A stretch of 64,000 bases of DNA from Bacillota bacterium (GTDB lineage Bacteria > Bacillota > UBA4882 > UBA10575): contig DUQR01000033.1 of assembly GCA_012837715.1 (NCBI GenBank), forward strand, positions 62,001 to 126,000, written 5' to 3'. Positions 1-11,339 of this stretch are shown here, piece after piece. A model generated the notes under the pieces. The model had not been told where the DNA came from. It was given only the letters and a program-made list of their open reading frames with translations, and did not search any database. Made by a program: the position numbers and the translations under genes. Each line of letters begins with the position of its first letter. Within the stretch, counting starts at the first letter, position 1.

Positions 1-201
1 AGCCTGTTTCTGCCGGGCCTCATCCAAAACCGCTTTGGAAAAATCCAAGGCCAGTAAAAGGCCGGAAACATCCCGATCAAAACGGCCAACCTGTAAACCA
101 ACGTTATCCCAAGTTTCAGCTAACGTCAAGGGGGCTAATTCTTCTAAGAGGGATATGATCTCCTGCACGGTCGGCACCTTTTTAATCACCTTCACTTCCA
201 C
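1..201 (-). CDS. Nif3-like dinuclear metal center protein, N-terminal part (truncated by window edge)
   Basis: Reverse strand translates as VEVKVIKKVPTVQEIISLLEELAPLTLAETWDNVGLQVGRFDRDVSGLLLALDFSKAVLDEARQKQA from a GTG start at 201; typical Nif3/YbgI N-terminus (LAETWDNVGLQVG). Confidence 0.8.
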   Translation of the reverse strand, partial: MEVKVIKKVPTVQEIISLLEELAPLTLAETWDNVGLQVGRFDRDVSGLLLALDFSKAVLDEARQKQA

Positions 202-301
202 TTAGAAAATAGCGCTCGTTGTTCACCCCGACTTCAATTAGATTACTGATCTATACTGTCGGTAGTCGGCATGAACAACCAATCTAAGGCCGCCGGAGCT
301 T

Positions 302-365
302 GTCGCCCACCTGGCTTTGAATTTTTATCCCTTCATGTGCGGGGGCGGTAGCCAGCGTGGGCGAC
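302..365. other. Imperfect inverted repeat / strong hairpin in the Nif3-tRNA intergenic region
   Basis: gtcgcccacctggct ... agccagcgtgggcgac can pair with one small bulge. Confidence 0.5.
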
Positions 366-602
366 TGCCTTGGTCGCTTTCTATTTATTTATAATAATAA
401 TATAAACTTAGGACTGTACATAATAACTAATATTTAATTATTTTCGCGGTTCGCTCCTTATTTCCTGCTTTGCGGGCGATCTTTCCCCGCAATTACCATA
501 ATTTACCATCAGGGACCGGCCGCCACTGCGACTATTCTTTCCGAAGCTTGCCCCATAAACGGGTCAGAACTTCAAAGGTAAAGAAGGGCACAGATAAAAA
601 AG

Positions 603-629
603 AAAAAAGTGGCCAGATCCCACTTTTTG
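603..629 (-). terminator. Rho-independent terminator downstream of the tRNA pair
   Basis: aaaaagtgg ccagat cccacttttt hairpin. Confidence 0.6.
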
Positions 630-645
630 GTTAACACATTATTTA

Positions 646-720
646 TGGTGGGCCCACCTGGATTCGAACCAGGGACCGATCGGTTATGAGCCGACTGCTC
701 CACCGCTGAGCTATGGGCCC
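646..720 (-). tRNA. tRNA with CAU anticodon (Met or Ile2), CCA encoded
   Basis: Reverse complement GGGCCCATAGCTCAGCGGTGGAGCAGTCGGCTCATAACCGATCGGTCCCTGGTTCGAATCCAGGTGGGCCCACCA; full cloverleaf. Confidence 0.92.
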
Positions 721-728
721 AAAATATT

Positions 729-803
729 TGGCTCCCCGAGTTGGATTCGAACCAACAACCGCCCGGTTAACAGCCGGGTGCTCTACCGTTGAGCTATCGA
801 GGA
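729..803 (-). tRNA. tRNA-Asn (GUU)
   Basis: TCCTCGATAGCTCAACGGTAGAGCACCCGGCTGTTAACCGGGCGGTTGTTGGTTCGAATCCAACTCGGGGAGCCA; anticodon GTT. Confidence 0.92.
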
Positions 804-862
804 GTTTCTTTCGCAAAGATAATTATACCTCCTTTAGTTGCTTCCGTCAAGTCCCTAGGGGG

Positions 863-2023
863 TTACTCCAGGAAATCCTTCAATTTCTTACTCCGGCTGG
901 GATGGCGAAGCTTACGTAAGGCTTTCGCTTCAATCTGCCGGATTCTTTCCCGCGTCACCCCAAAGACCTGGCCTACTTCTTCCAAAGTCCGGGCGCGTCC
1001 GTCTTCCAGACCAAACCTAAGACGGAGGACTTTTTCTTCCCGGGAGGTTAGCGTATCCAGGACTTCTTCCAGTTGTTCTTTGAGGAGACGGAAAGAAGCG
1101 GCATCGGCCGGCGCCGGCGCATCCTGATCTTCGATAAAATCCCCTAAATGGCTATCTTCCTCTTCACCGATGGGGGTCTCTAAAGAGACCGGTTCTTGGG
1201 CAATCTTAATGATCTCCCGAACCCGCTCCACACTCATCCCCATCTCCGCGGCGATCTCTTCCGCCGACGGTTCCCGGCCAAGGGTCTGTAAGAGCTGCCG
1301 AGAAACCCGGATTAGTTTATTAATCGTCTCAACCATATGCACAGGAATGCGAATAGTCCTTGCTTGATCGGCAATTGCCCGGGTGATGGCTTGACGAATC
1401 CACCAAGTGGCATAGGTACTGAATTTAAATCCTTTATGGTAGTCAAATTTCTCCACGGCTTTGATCAAACCCAGGTTTCCTTCCTGAATCAAATCCAGGA
1501 AAAGCATACCCCGGCCCACGTATCTTTTGGCAATACTCACCACTAAACGCAGATTGGCCTCAGCCAAACGGCGTTTGGCGTTTTCATCACCATTCTTAGC
1601 CCGCTGCGCCAGTTCCAGTTCGTCTTCGGGCGACAAAAGAGGAACCCGACCGATCTCTTTTAGATACATCCGTACCGGGTCATCCAAAGAAATGCCTTCC
1701 GGAAGAGAGAGATCAACTTCATTCTCGGTTTCATTGTCTTGGGTGTCGTTGGCCTGAGGTTCTTCGTCTTCCGCAACAAAATCCACGCCCTTACTGGTCA
1801 ACAGTTCATAGATCCCGTCGATCTCCTCCGGCGCAAGCTCAATCTGCTCAAAGGTGTCCATGATATCCTTGTAGGTAACAACACCTTTCTTTTTGCCTAA
1901 CGCCAGGATCTCTTTGATCGCAGCCGCTTTGAGCGTCTCAAGATTATCCTTTCCATTGACCCGCTCAGCAAAGACTGGAGTGGCCTTTTTAACCTCTTTT
2001 TCTTTACTCACTTTTGCAATCAT
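863..2023 (-). CDS. rpoD: RNA polymerase primary sigma factor RpoD/SigA
   Basis: [92 protein letters not shown]. Confidence 0.98.
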   Translation of the reverse strand: MIAKVSKEKEVKKATPVFAERVNGKDNLETLKAAAIKEILALGKKKGVVTYKDIMDTFEQIELAPEEIDGIYELLTSKGVDFVAEDEEPQANDTQDNETENEVDLSLPEGISLDDPVRMYLKEIGRVPLLSPEDELELAQRAKNGDENAKRRLAEANLRLVVSIAKRYVGRGMLFLDLIQEGNLGLIKAVEKFDYHKGFKFSTYATWWIRQAITRAIADQARTIRIPVHMVETINKLIRVSRQLLQTLGREPSAEEIAAEMGMSVERVREIIKIAQEPVSLETPIGEEEDSHLGDFIEDQDAPAPADAASFRLLKEQLEEVLDTLTSREEKVLRLRFGLEDGRARTLEEVGQVFGVTRERIRQIEAKALRKLRHPSRSKKLKDFLE

Positions 2024-2075
2024 CCTTCCCAGAGCAAACCGGAAAAATAATTAAAACTAAGCTATAAGGCGACAT

Positions 2076-3932
2076 CTATGTTAAACCGGAAAACGTTGGA
2101 AATTCTTCCCGCAGTTTCTTATGGAGGATATTCAATAAAGCAAGCTTGTTTTGGAGATCCGGTGACGGGGTGGCAGTTTTTGCTTCCTCTTCCATTCCAG
2201 CAGCTACTTCCTGCTGTAGACGGCGGATCTCCTCGGTTAATTGGTATTGGCGCACCCGTTGCCAACACCCCTCTACATCAACGGGTAGCGGATTCATTTC
2301 ATTCTCCGTAAGCAGTTCCATATATAACGTGCGTGTTTCCGGAGGGAAGGTCGTAGCCGGGGGCGGCCATTCTCCGCAATCATCCCATTCGACTAGTTGC
2401 TGTAATATTTTAGTATGAAGCGCAGCGGAGAATTTAATCTCTTTTAACGTTCTTTTTATTCGCGCAAAAAATTCTTTCTCCTGCAAACAGCCACGTAAAA
2501 GTTGTCTTTCCAACTGGAAAAGATTGTGCTCCGCACCGGTAAGACCTGCTTGATCCTGGTCAGCAATATCATTAGTATGCCGCTGGCTGTTTTTTATATC
2601 CAAACGTTGTTTATTTTTCCTTGAATTATACCAGTATATGCGCCACTGGTCATAAATTGTCGAATCCGAGATCCCAACCGCCGCCGCCGTTTGTTTGAGA
2701 TAGGCTTCCCGGATAACGCCGTTTTTAACCTGGGCCAGAATGGGGAAGATCCGCTGCACGGCTCGGGCTTTACCCTCCGCGGTCGTGATCTCCGCTTTCT
2801 CTAAAATATATGCTAACTTGAAAGTAAAAAGGTCTACACTTTCATCCAGGTAGCGACGGAAAACAGTCGCGCCTTCCTTTTTCAGGATCGAATCGGGATC
2901 CTCGCCGGCCGGCAGACGGACAACCCTCACTCCCACCTGGGCATCGGCCAATAGATCCAGTCCCCGGATGGTTGCCGCCGCTCCGGCGGCGTCGGCATCA
3001 TAAGCGATGATCACTTGCTCACTTTGGCGTTTCAAGGTTTTAACTTGGTCGGTGGTTAAAGCCGTCCCCAGGGAAGCAACAACCTCTTCTACCCCCTGCT
3101 GGTGCGCTTGGATCACATCCATGTAACCTTCCACCACGACGACCCGCCCTTGACGGCGGATTCCCTCCCGAGCTTCCCGCAGCCCGTATAGGGATTGGCC
3201 TTTTTGGAAAAGGACGGTTTCCGGCGAGTTTAGATACTTCGGTTGTCCATCACCCAAAAGCCGCCCGCCGAAACCAAGGATCTGACCCCGGGGATTGGTA
3301 ATCGGAAAAAGCAGCCGGTCCCGAAAACGATCATAGAAACCATCCCCGCCCCCACAGACTAAACCGGCCTTTTCCGCCTCATTCAGGGAGATCCCTTTTT
3401 TGCGAAATAGTCCAACCAAACCGGTCCACTGGGGCGGCGCATAACCAAGGGAAAATTTCTCTGCAATAGCGCGGGAGATCCCCCGGGCTTCCAGATAAGC
3501 AACGGCCTTTTCGCCGGTCTTCGTCTCCCAGAGAATCTTCCGGTAATAGGCAGTGGCAAAAGCATTGATCCGGTAGAGTCGTTCCCTTTCTTCCTTCTTT
3601 TTTTGCCGATCCGGCGATAATTGAAACTCCGGCAAACTAATATTCGCCCGCTCCGCCAGGAGCTGGAGGGCCGGTCCAAAGGTGAGGTTCTCCATGCGCA
3701 TGATAAAGGTAAGCACATCTCCCCCGGCGCCGCAACCAAAACAGTAAAAAAGCTGCTTCTCCCGGCTTACCGTAAACGAAGGGGTTTTTTCACTATGAAA
3801 AGGACATAACCCGATAAAGGTCTTTCCCCGCTGTTTAAGGTTGACGTATTCGGCGATCACCGCGACAATCTCATTATTCGCTTTAACGTCGTTAATGATC
3901 TTTTCTTCTGTTAGCCGGTCCAAATTCCTCAC
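2076..3932 (-). CDS. dnaG: DNA primase DnaG
   Basis: CHC2 zinc finger (CPFHSEKTPSFTVSREKQLFYCFGCGAGGD), TOPRIM (VVVVEGYMDVI), adjacent to rpoD. Confidence 0.98.
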   Translation of the reverse strand: MRNLDRLTEEKIINDVKANNEIVAVIAEYVNLKQRGKTFIGLCPFHSEKTPSFTVSREKQLFYCFGCGAGGDVLTFIMRMENLTFGPALQLLAERANISLPEFQLSPDRQKKKEERERLYRINAFATAYYRKILWETKTGEKAVAYLEARGISRAIAEKFSLGYAPPQWTGLVGLFRKKGISLNEAEKAGLVCGGGDGFYDRFRDRLLFPITNPRGQILGFGGRLLGDGQPKYLNSPETVLFQKGQSLYGLREAREGIRRQGRVVVVEGYMDVIQAHQQGVEEVVASLGTALTTDQVKTLKRQSEQVIIAYDADAAGAAATIRGLDLLADAQVGVRVVRLPAGEDPDSILKKEGATVFRRYLDESVDLFTFKLAYILEKAEITTAEGKARAVQRIFPILAQVKNGVIREAYLKQTAAAVGISDSTIYDQWRIYWYNSRKNKQRLDIKNSQRHTNDIADQDQAGLTGAEHNLFQLERQLLRGCLQEKEFFARIKRTLKEIKFSAALHTKILQQLVEWDDCGEWPPPATTFPPETRTLYMELLTENEMNPLPVDVEGCWQRVRQYQLTEEIRRLQQEVAAGMEEEAKTATPSPDLQNKLALLNILHKKLREEFPTFSGLT

Positions 3933-3988
3933 CTAATGGCTAATTCGTTCCGCTCCGCCGATTTCCTCTTTAGAAAAGGATAAGTTCC

Positions 3989-4819
3989 TCATTCAACGGT
4001 AATTACTTTGTTAATCACCTGCCCGGAGGAGCCCAGTTTTCCCAGTTCTTCCCCGCGGTAGGTTACGCTTAGCCCCCCCGCATTACCAATCCGGAGGATC
4101 ACCTCCTCCGTCAAAGTCCATTCCCGCCGCTCTCCGGGGTAAAGGGTCCCTTCAAAGATTAAGGCGCCGGAGACCCGCCGGTAAAGGCCCATCCAAACCA
4201 CTTCATCAGCCTCCACCGCCAGCACCGGTTGGGGGGCAACCCAATCCCTTCCTTCTTCCGCGGCAGGTGTTTCCTCAGCGGTTAAATCTGGCGCCGTTTG
4301 GGCGCCTGTTTCCGGCGCCACCGGTTCCGTCGGCGCGCTCTGTTCCGGCGCTAACCCCGCCCCTGCCTCGGCCACCGGCTCCGCTGGGGAAACCGTTGAC
4401 GGCCAGCCCTGAAAAGCCCAGATGATCATCGTAATCATCACCAACAAGCCAATACCGGCCAGTGCCAGCCCAAGTGTTTTTTTCTGCGGGATTGAGCGTT
4501 GTTGAGGAACCTTTTGCGGAGTGACCGTTGCCGGCCAGATCTTCTCTTGATCCAGCGCTTGCCCTTCCTGTTCGGTTGGGGAAGGCTGATTTTTTAAAGC
4601 AAGGTATTTCCGGAGGATCTCCTCCGCTTCCAAACCGACCATTTTCGCATAATTCCCGAGAAACCCTTTGACGTAAACTTCCCCCGGAAGCTGGTCAAAT
4701 TCCCCGGCTTCCATGGCTTCTAAATGCTTATACCGGATTTTGGTGGCCATCTGGATTTCATCAAGCGAGAGCCCTTTTTCTTCGCGCGCCGCTTTTAAAA
4801 TCGCTCCAATCTCTTTCAT
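3989..4819 (-). CDS. RodZ-like HTH membrane protein with C-terminal DUF4115-type domain
   Basis: MKEIGAILKAAREEKGLSLDEIQMATKIRYKHLEAMEAGEFDQLPGEVYVKGFLGNYAK; TM segment; C-terminal beta domain. Confidence 0.9.
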   Translation of the reverse strand: MKEIGAILKAAREEKGLSLDEIQMATKIRYKHLEAMEAGEFDQLPGEVYVKGFLGNYAKMVGLEAEEILRKYLALKNQPSPTEQEGQALDQEKIWPATVTPQKVPQQRSIPQKKTLGLALAGIGLLVMITMIIWAFQGWPSTVSPAEPVAEAGAGLAPEQSAPTEPVAPETGAQTAPDLTAEETPAAEEGRDWVAPQPVLAVEADEVVWMGLYRRVSGALIFEGTLYPGERREWTLTEEVILRIGNAGGLSVTYRGEELGKLGSSGQVINKVITVE

Positions 4820-4921
4820 CGTTGTCCCTCCTCAAGCAAAGCGCCAGTTAAACAAGGTTTTCTCGTTACATTTATTCGGGAAGTTCACTTCCTTCTCCTC
4901 CTGCAAAATAAAGTCAACGCT

Positions 4922-7096
4922 TTACGGATCTTTCTTTTCCATCTCTTCAAGCTGACGCCGGGTGATGAGGACGGTCCGGGGTTTACTCCCTTCATGGGGA
5001 CCAACAAACCCCTTCTCCTCCATGATATCGATCAAGCGGGCCGCCCGCGTATAACCGATCCGAAAACGCCGTTGGAGAGAAGAGGCGGAAGCTTGCCCCT
5101 GGTCAACAACGACTTTTACCGCGTCCCAAAACAGCTCATCTTCTTCCGCCGCCATTACCCCCGGACTCTGGCCGGTTTGCGGATTAAGAAAGGCCTCGAC
5201 AAAGTCGGGGTCGCCTTGACCCCGCCAATGGTCGGTCACGGCTTTAATCTCTTCATCGAGGACTAAAGCCCCTTGTAAACGAAGGGGTTTTAAAGCGCCG
5301 ACCGGCGCAAAGAGCATATCCCCCCGGCCCAGTAATTGTTCAGCCCCGGCGCAGTCGAGAATGGTACGGGAATCGACTTGTGAAGAAACGGCAAAGGCAA
5401 TCCGGGAGGGGATGTTGGCTTTAATCAAACCGGTAATCACGTCGACCGACGGGCGCTGGGTCGCCACCACCAAATGAATCCCCGTAGCGCGGGCCATCTG
5501 GGCTAACCGGCAAATAGCATCCTCTACATCAACAGGGGCGACCATCATCAGATCGGCCAATTCATCAATGACGACGACGATATAAGCCATGGGGAGCTCG
5601 TCCGGTTTAAGCACCCGGTTATAGCGGGCCAGATCACGGACGCCTTTCGCGGCAAAAGCCTTGTACCGCGCCTCCATCTCCGCCACCACGGCTTTAAGCA
5701 CAGCAGCGGCCTTTTTCGTCTCCGTTACCACCGGAGCGGCCAAATGGGGGATGCCTTCGTAAACCGACAGTTCCACCCGTTTAGGATCGATCAGGATCAA
5801 TTTAACTTCTACCGGGGAAGCCCGGTACAAAAGGGAGACTAAGAGCGCGTTGAGGCAAACGCTTTTTCCGGAGCCGGTGGCGCCAGCGATTAGCAGATGG
5901 GGCATTTTATCCAAATTCGTCACACTCGGTTCCCCGGTAATATCCACGCCCATCGCTATTCCCAGTTTACCGGCGCTCCAGAAAGCACGGGATTCCACTA
6001 CTTCCCGTAGGGTAACCATCCTTGCTTCCTGGTTGGGAACTTCGATCCCCACCGCTGATTTCCCGGGAATCGGCGCCTCAATCCGCAAACCCCGTGCCGC
6101 CAGTGCTAAGGCTAGATCATTGGCCAGATTGACAATCCGGCTGACCTTCACCCCCGGCGCCGGATGAATTTCATAACGGGTGATGACCGGTCCCTGATGA
6201 ACCTCCATGATCTGGGCTTGTACACCAAAGGAAGCCAGAGTCTCTGCCAGCTGGGCCGATTGGTCCGGATGCTTAAGATAACGTTTCGGCCGCGCCGGAA
6301 GATGTAAAAGATCCAAAGGCGGCAATTGATAAGGGCCAAGCTTACGACCGCTTTTCGCCGCGGCCAGCACCGCAGCCTCCCGCGGGGTTTTTTCCTGACG
6401 TGTCGATCTCTCCTTCCGTCTCCCTTTTGTTTTAACCGGGGGCGGTTGGGGATGATCTACCGTCCTTCCTTCGGCCGTCGCCGAAGCCTGTTCATAATGG
6501 AGTTCAGTCGCAGCGTTTTTTTTCCCAATGAGTAAGAAAAAACCTCTACCAATTTTCCCTTTTAAATCGGCCAAAAACTGGATTAAGGGGCGGTCCAACA
6601 CTAAAATCACCGAAATAAGCAGTAACAAACATAAAACCACAACCGTTCCTAAAAAAGAGAAGATCCGGTCCAATCCGTAAAGGATAATACTGGCGACCGC
6701 TCCGCCTCCTTCTTGATAATCAAAGGGTAACAGTTCAGCCGGCACCCCGGAAACAGCTAAGTGAATGAGGAGAATCCCCCAGAGACAACCGGTGATTACG
6801 CCCACATAACGATAGGTCAAGGAGAACTTGCGGTGGTTTTTCAGTAATTGCCAGCCTAAGGCGGCAAAGAGGACGGGTAATAAGAAGGAGCCCTTTTTAC
6901 CTGTTACCGTATACAAAACCCGCCGGACAGCTTCGCCAAAACTCCCCGTCTCTTTCATCTGTAATGAGAAAAAGAGCAGGACGGCCAAGCCTAGATAGAC
7001 TACGCCTAAGATTTCCGTTTTTAGTTCCAAGCGCCGTTCACTGTTTTCCGGACGGTTTTCCGTTCCCAACTGCTTTGTGCCCCGTTTTTTTGCCAT
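4922..7096 (-). CDS. ftsK: DNA translocase FtsK/SpoIIIE
   Basis: [55 protein letters not shown]-terminal TM region; C-terminal gamma winged helix. Start set to MAKKRGTK (7096) because the longer ORF overlaps the upstream gene. Confidence 0.96.
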   Translation of the reverse strand: MAKKRGTKQLGTENRPENSERRLELKTEILGVVYLGLAVLLFFSLQMKETGSFGEAVRRVLYTVTGKKGSFLLPVLFAALGWQLLKNHRKFSLTYRYVGVITGCLWGILLIHLAVSGVPAELLPFDYQEGGGAVASIILYGLDRIFSFLGTVVVLCLLLLISVILVLDRPLIQFLADLKGKIGRGFFLLIGKKNAATELHYEQASATAEGRTVDHPQPPPVKTKGRRKERSTRQEKTPREAAVLAAAKSGRKLGPYQLPPLDLLHLPARPKRYLKHPDQSAQLAETLASFGVQAQIMEVHQGPVITRYEIHPAPGVKVSRIVNLANDLALALAARGLRIEAPIPGKSAVGIEVPNQEARMVTLREVVESRAFWSAGKLGIAMGVDITGEPSVTNLDKMPHLLIAGATGSGKSVCLNALLVSLLYRASPVEVKLILIDPKRVELSVYEGIPHLAAPVVTETKKAAAVLKAVVAEMEARYKAFAAKGVRDLARYNRVLKPDELPMAYIVVVIDELADLMMVAPVDVEDAICRLAQMARATGIHLVVATQRPSVDVITGLIKANIPSRIAFAVSSQVDSRTILDCAGAEQLLGRGDMLFAPVGALKPLRLQGALVLDEEIKAVTDHWRGQGDPDFVEAFLNPQTGQSPGVMAAEEDELFWDAVKVVVDQGQASASSLQRRFRIGYTRAARLIDIMEEKGFVGPHEGSKPRTVLITRRQLEEMEKKDP

Positions 7097-7098
7097 CC

Positions 7099-8835
7099 TC
7101 AGATCAGCTCCTCCTTCCCCACCAAAACTACTTCCGTAATATTGGCCGCATGATCCGCCACCCGTTCCAAAGTAGCTATCAACTCTAAATAGATAATGCC
7201 CGAACCAGGCCAGCACCGGCCTTGGTTTAACCGGTTGATGTGGTTCTGGCGCATCTCTTTCTGAATTTTATCGATGACCGTTTCCCGCTCCATTACCTGT
7301 TTGGCCAGAACCGGATCATCTTCTTCCAACGCCACCAGCGCCTTTTTACAGATGGCTAAGACTTTATCGTAAAGGAGTCCCAACTCGTCCATGGCCAGCT
7401 GCGAGAAGGGTAATTTTTCCTCCAATTTAGCCTGGGCAAACTCCCCAACATGCTCCGCATGGTCGGCGATGCGTTCCACATCATTGATCACATGAATTAA
7501 CCCGGCAAGATACCGGGATTCGGCGACCGTAAGGGTACCGCGGGAGAGTAAAGTGGTAAGATACTGCGTGATCTTATTCCTTAATTCATCCACGATGTCC
7601 TCCTTTTTTTCGATATCCCGGATCGCGGAGGATTGCCCTTTAAAAAAGGCCACTTTGGCAAAGTATAACATATCGATGGCGATCTGACCGGTCCGGATAA
7701 TTTCCTTGGTCGCCACCCTTAAAGCCAAACCCGGAGTGGAGTAAAACCGTTCGTTCAAATATTCCCGATCCACACTCTCTTCTTCCTGCGGTCGCCAAAC
7801 CCCGGTAATCCGGGCCGTTAGAAAACGGGAAAGCGGAGTAGCCAAGGGTAACCAAATCAGGACCATCAGTAGATTGGTTAAGGTATGGGCGATCGCAATT
7901 TCTTTAATCAAAAGCGGGGCCCCGGTCGGTACCGACCCGGCGGGAACCGACAGAATAAACTCTTTACCACTCTCGATTAACCGCCAAAGTTGAAGGGTGG
8001 CCCAATTAACCACCCGTGCTAAAGGTCCGAGCAAAAACAGCAGGCTCAAGGAGGTGGTCCCGGTAATCAACCAATGGGCCCAGGCGGCCCTTTTGGTCTG
8101 AAGGTTTCCTTTCACCGCGGCAATGGTCGCCGTCACGGAAAGGCCCAATCCAGCGCCCAACAGCAACGGTAAAACCGTCGGCAGATGCAAGAACGGGCTT
8201 TCCTGTCCGCTCAAGGCCACTTGGCGGATTATGGCTTGTAAGACCCCAAGCGTCGCCACGTTATTCTGCACGAGCGCCGTTGCCAGAAAACCCAGGAAGT
8301 ACCCAACCAAGGGGTAAACCGGGTTCCGGGTCAATGTTCCTTGCCGAAGTATGGTTTCGGCCAAAGGTTGCATTGCCGTCGTTAATGTTTTTAAGCCGAT
8401 AAACACCAACCCAAACCCAAGGGTGATCGAGCCTAAATATTGGGTATTCCGTTTCTTGCCAAAAGAATACAATAAAAAACCAATCCCCACGGCGAGCAAA
8501 GCATAGTTACCCAAAGAAAAAGTGGTCAAATGGATCAGTAAAGTCGCGCCCAGATTAATCCCCAACAGCAAACAGATCCCCTGCTCCAGACGGATCAAGC
8601 GGGAACCCAAGAGACCAATCACTAAAACGGTGGCGGCGCCTGTCTCCTGGAGGGTAAGGGTCATCAGAAAGCCGAGCCCTAGCGCCACTAGAGGATTACT
8701 GGTCCGTTCCAAAAAACGACGGACTTTGTCACCGGCGATATTTTGGAAGCCTTGACCCATCAGGTAAAAGCCAAACAAAAACAGACCAAGCCCTCCGGCT
8801 AAGCCGAAAATAAAATTCTGCATCGTGCTTGCCAT
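7099..8835 (-). CDS. Na/Pi cotransporter family protein with C-terminal PhoU-like domain
   Basis: N-terminal membrane repeats ([19 protein letters not shown]...[26 protein letters not shown]) and PhoU-like helices. Confidence 0.9.
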   Translation of the reverse strand: MASTMQNFIFGLAGGLGLFLFGFYLMGQGFQNIAGDKVRRFLERTSNPLVALGLGFLMTLTLQETGAATVLVIGLLGSRLIRLEQGICLLLGINLGATLLIHLTTFSLGNYALLAVGIGFLLYSFGKKRNTQYLGSITLGFGLVFIGLKTLTTAMQPLAETILRQGTLTRNPVYPLVGYFLGFLATALVQNNVATLGVLQAIIRQVALSGQESPFLHLPTVLPLLLGAGLGLSVTATIAAVKGNLQTKRAAWAHWLITGTTSLSLLFLLGPLARVVNWATLQLWRLIESGKEFILSVPAGSVPTGAPLLIKEIAIAHTLTNLLMVLIWLPLATPLSRFLTARITGVWRPQEEESVDREYLNERFYSTPGLALRVATKEIIRTGQIAIDMLYFAKVAFFKGQSSAIRDIEKKEDIVDELRNKITQYLTTLLSRGTLTVAESRYLAGLIHVINDVERIADHAEHVGEFAQAKLEEKLPFSQLAMDELGLLYDKVLAICKKALVALEEDDPVLAKQVMERETVIDKIQKEMRQNHINRLNQGRCWPGSGIIYLELIATLERVADHAANITEVVLVGKEELI

Positions 8836-8926
8836 TTTGCCTCCTATATTAGTTCGGATCGTTTTTACCTTTACTTCGGTTTCACTAGTAGATTCTCCTC
8901 CCCTATAAAGATACGGATCCTAAAGA

Positions 8927-8951
8927 AAAAACCTCTCTTTAAGAGGTTTTA
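8927..8951 (-). terminator. Rho-independent terminator after ylzJ
   Basis: aaaacctct cttta agaggtttt hairpin. Confidence 0.6.
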
Positions 8952-8963
8952 AGCGGTTTTTAA

Positions 8964-9173
8964 CTAAATAATTACATTGCCCGGGCTCCACCGGGGATCA
9001 AGATAATCGGCCGGGTCCGTGCTGAGTAAACGGGTAATGATCTGTTCACCCCGGCTATTGATGGTCACGAGGACTTTTTTTCCCTCAACCTCTACTTCCC
9101 GCCATTGTTCCGGTTTTTCTTCCCCCTCTTCCGCCAGAATAACCTCCAGGGGGTAAATGGAATAAAAAAGCAT
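8964..9173 (-). CDS. YlzJ-like protein
   Basis: 69 aa MLFYSIYPLEVILAEEGEE...DPADYLDPRWSPGNVII; immediately follows tepA, as in the Bacillus spoIIIE region. Confidence 0.75.
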   Translation of the reverse strand: MLFYSIYPLEVILAEEGEEKPEQWREVEVEGKKVLVTINSRGEQIITRLLSTDPADYLDPRWSPGNVII

Positions 9174-9177
9174 CTGT

Positions 9178-9990
9178 TCACCCCGTTTGCGTCCCGGTTT
9201 CTTGCTTCCGGATTAATTCCCTCAATTTCCGGAGGGATTGGTCAATCCCACCAATCTCATCGATTAACCCGTAACCGACCGCATCTTTCCCCACCAGCAC
9301 CGAACCGACATCTCGCACCAAATCTCCGGTTCTAAACATTAATTCCCGGAATTTTTCTTCCGTGATCCGCGAATGACTGGTGACAAATTTGATGACCCGG
9401 TCCTGCATTTTCTCGAGATATTCATAGGTTTGCGGCACACCGATCACCATACCGGTCAGCCGGATCGGATGAATGGTCATCGTGGCCGTTTCGGCAATAA
9501 AGGAATAATCGGTGGCCACCGCGATGGGGACCCCAATGGAATGGCCGCCGCCCAGCACTAAAGAGACGGTTGGTTTCGAGAGACTCTCCAGCATCTCGGC
9601 GATGGCCAGACCAGCCTCGACATCGCCGCCGACCGTATTCAGAATGACCAAGAGGCCTTTAATCCGTTCATTTTGTTCAATGGCTACCAACTGCGGAATA
9701 ATATGTTCATACTTGGTGGTCTTATTCTTCGGCGGCAAAATCATATGACCCTCCACCTGCCCGATGATGACCATGGTATGAATATCGGAGCCTGGCGCGG
9801 GTGCCGGCGCTACTTGGCCTAACTGTTTTAGACTATGTAACATCAACCGCTGTCGCCGCGGTGAGTTGGGTTTAGCCGGTCCTTTTTCTTCATCCGGATC
9901 GGATTGGGGTTCCGGCGCTTTCTCCCCTCGATCAAGAGGACGGAAAAACGAAAGCTGATGGGGCCATCCTGCTTTAATCCGATAGTTCAA
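9178..9990 (-). CDS. tepA: ClpP-like translocation-enhancing protein TepA
   Basis: [125 protein letters not shown]. Start proposed at TTG 9990 behind aggggggat. Confidence 0.92.
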   Translation of the reverse strand: MNYRIKAGWPHQLSFFRPLDRGEKAPEPQSDPDEEKGPAKPNSPRRQRLMLHSLKQLGQVAPAPAPGSDIHTMVIIGQVEGHMILPPKNKTTKYEHIIPQLVAIEQNERIKGLLVILNTVGGDVEAGLAIAEMLESLSKPTVSLVLGGGHSIGVPIAVATDYSFIAETATMTIHPIRLTGMVIGVPQTYEYLEKMQDRVIKFVTSHSRITEEKFRELMFRTGDLVRDVGSVLVGKDAVGYGLIDEIGGIDQSLRKLRELIRKQETGTQTG

Positions 9991-10162
9991 AATATCCCCC
10001 CTGAAATTGCCTTGCTTGTCTCCAATATTATTTACCTTGCCCCCGGAAATAATACCAGTTTTTCCTGTTCTGTCCCCCGGCCGCTTGGTAGGGACATTGA
10101 CCGTGCCGCTTGCATAAGATGAGAAGGGATTACTACTAATACCGAAGAAAGCAGGGTGGATC

Positions 10163-11215
10163 TTGAAAGCGCTTCTTCTTTGCGGGGGGGAAGGCACCCG
10201 GCTCCGTCCCTTCACCCATACGCAGCCGAAAGCCCTTCTGCCCATAGGCTACCAACCAATCCTCTTTTATATCCTCGATGCGCTCGCCGAAACCGCCATC
10301 CGTGAAGTGGTGATCATCATCGGGCCGAACGGAACACCGATCCGCGCTTTGCTGCAACAAACAAACCCCTGGGGTTTTAAGTTTACCTTCATTTCCCAAC
10401 CGGAACCTTTGGGCTTGGCCCACACGGTGCTCCTGGCCCGCGCGGCGCTGGGTGACGATTCATTCTTGATGTATTTAGGCGACAACATCCTGGCCGAACC
10501 ACTCCGCCCTTTAATTGACCGCTTTACTCAGGAACAACCCGATGCCCTCCTGCTCCTCCGGGAAGTGAAAAACCCCCGGGATTTTGGGGTCGCCCAGGTT
10601 GACGGGGCCCGCGTCCGCCAAGTGGAAGAAAAACCGGAACAACCCCGGAGCAATCTGGCTTTAGTCGGGATTTACCTTTTCTCCCCTACCATCCACCATG
10701 CCGTCAGCAAGATTAAACCTTCCCGCCGCGGCGAACTGGAGATTACCGATGCCATTCAACAATTGATTGTGGAAGGAAAAAACGTCGCCTACCATCGGAT
10801 TACCGGCTGGTGGAAAGATACGGGCACATTCACCGATCTCTTGGCTACTAACCAATATTTGTTGAAAAAAGCCACCCCCGCCCAGTACGGCACAGTAAAA
10901 AAAACACCGATCAACGGGGTTTTGGCCTTGGGCAAGGGCTCTTCTTTAAAAAACTGCCTTGTCAAAGGACCGGTTTGCATCGGCGCCGGTTGCCGCATCA
11001 ACGGTTCCGTGTTGGGACCATACCTTTCCGTGGGGGACGGGGTAGAGATCACCAACTGTTCCTTAAGCCGCTCGGTGGTTTTTGCCCACGCCCAACTGAA
11101 AGGAGTAACCCTCATCAACAGCATTCTCGGGGAAAGAGTCGAGATCAGCAGCGCCCATCGGAAAGAGGAGCCCTTTTCCTTGCTGGTCGGCGCCGACAGC
11201 ATCCTTCGCTTCTGA
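10163..11215 (+). CDS. Glucose-1-phosphate thymidylyltransferase-like sugar nucleotidyltransferase (long, C-terminal LbH type)
   Basis: [43 protein letters not shown]; hexapeptide-like C-terminus. Confidence 0.9.
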   Translation: MKALLLCGGEGTRLRPFTHTQPKALLPIGYQPILFYILDALAETAIREVVIIIGPNGTPIRALLQQTNPWGFKFTFISQPEPLGLAHTVLLARAALGDDSFLMYLGDNILAEPLRPLIDRFTQEQPDALLLLREVKNPRDFGVAQVDGARVRQVEEKPEQPRSNLALVGIYLFSPTIHHAVSKIKPSRRGELEITDAIQQLIVEGKNVAYHRITGWWKDTGTFTDLLATNQYLLKKATPAQYGTVKKTPINGVLALGKGSSLKNCLVKGPVCIGAGCRINGSVLGPYLSVGDGVEITNCSLSRSVVFAHAQLKGVTLINSILGERVEISSAHRKEEPFSLLVGADSILRF

Positions 11216-11339
11216 CCAAACACGGCCGGAGGCAGGCTCCTCCGCAACGGCAAAAGCTTAAATCAGGCTTTCAATCTATTGAATGGAGCTGGTGAAAGCA
11301 AAAGACAACACAGAAACCCAAAACAAAAAGGAGGAACTG

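Noticed and set aside
713-919. Plus-strand ORF MGPKYLAPRVGFEPTTARLTAGCSTVELSRS
   Set aside because: Classic spurious translation across tRNA genes on the opposite strand; no independent support.
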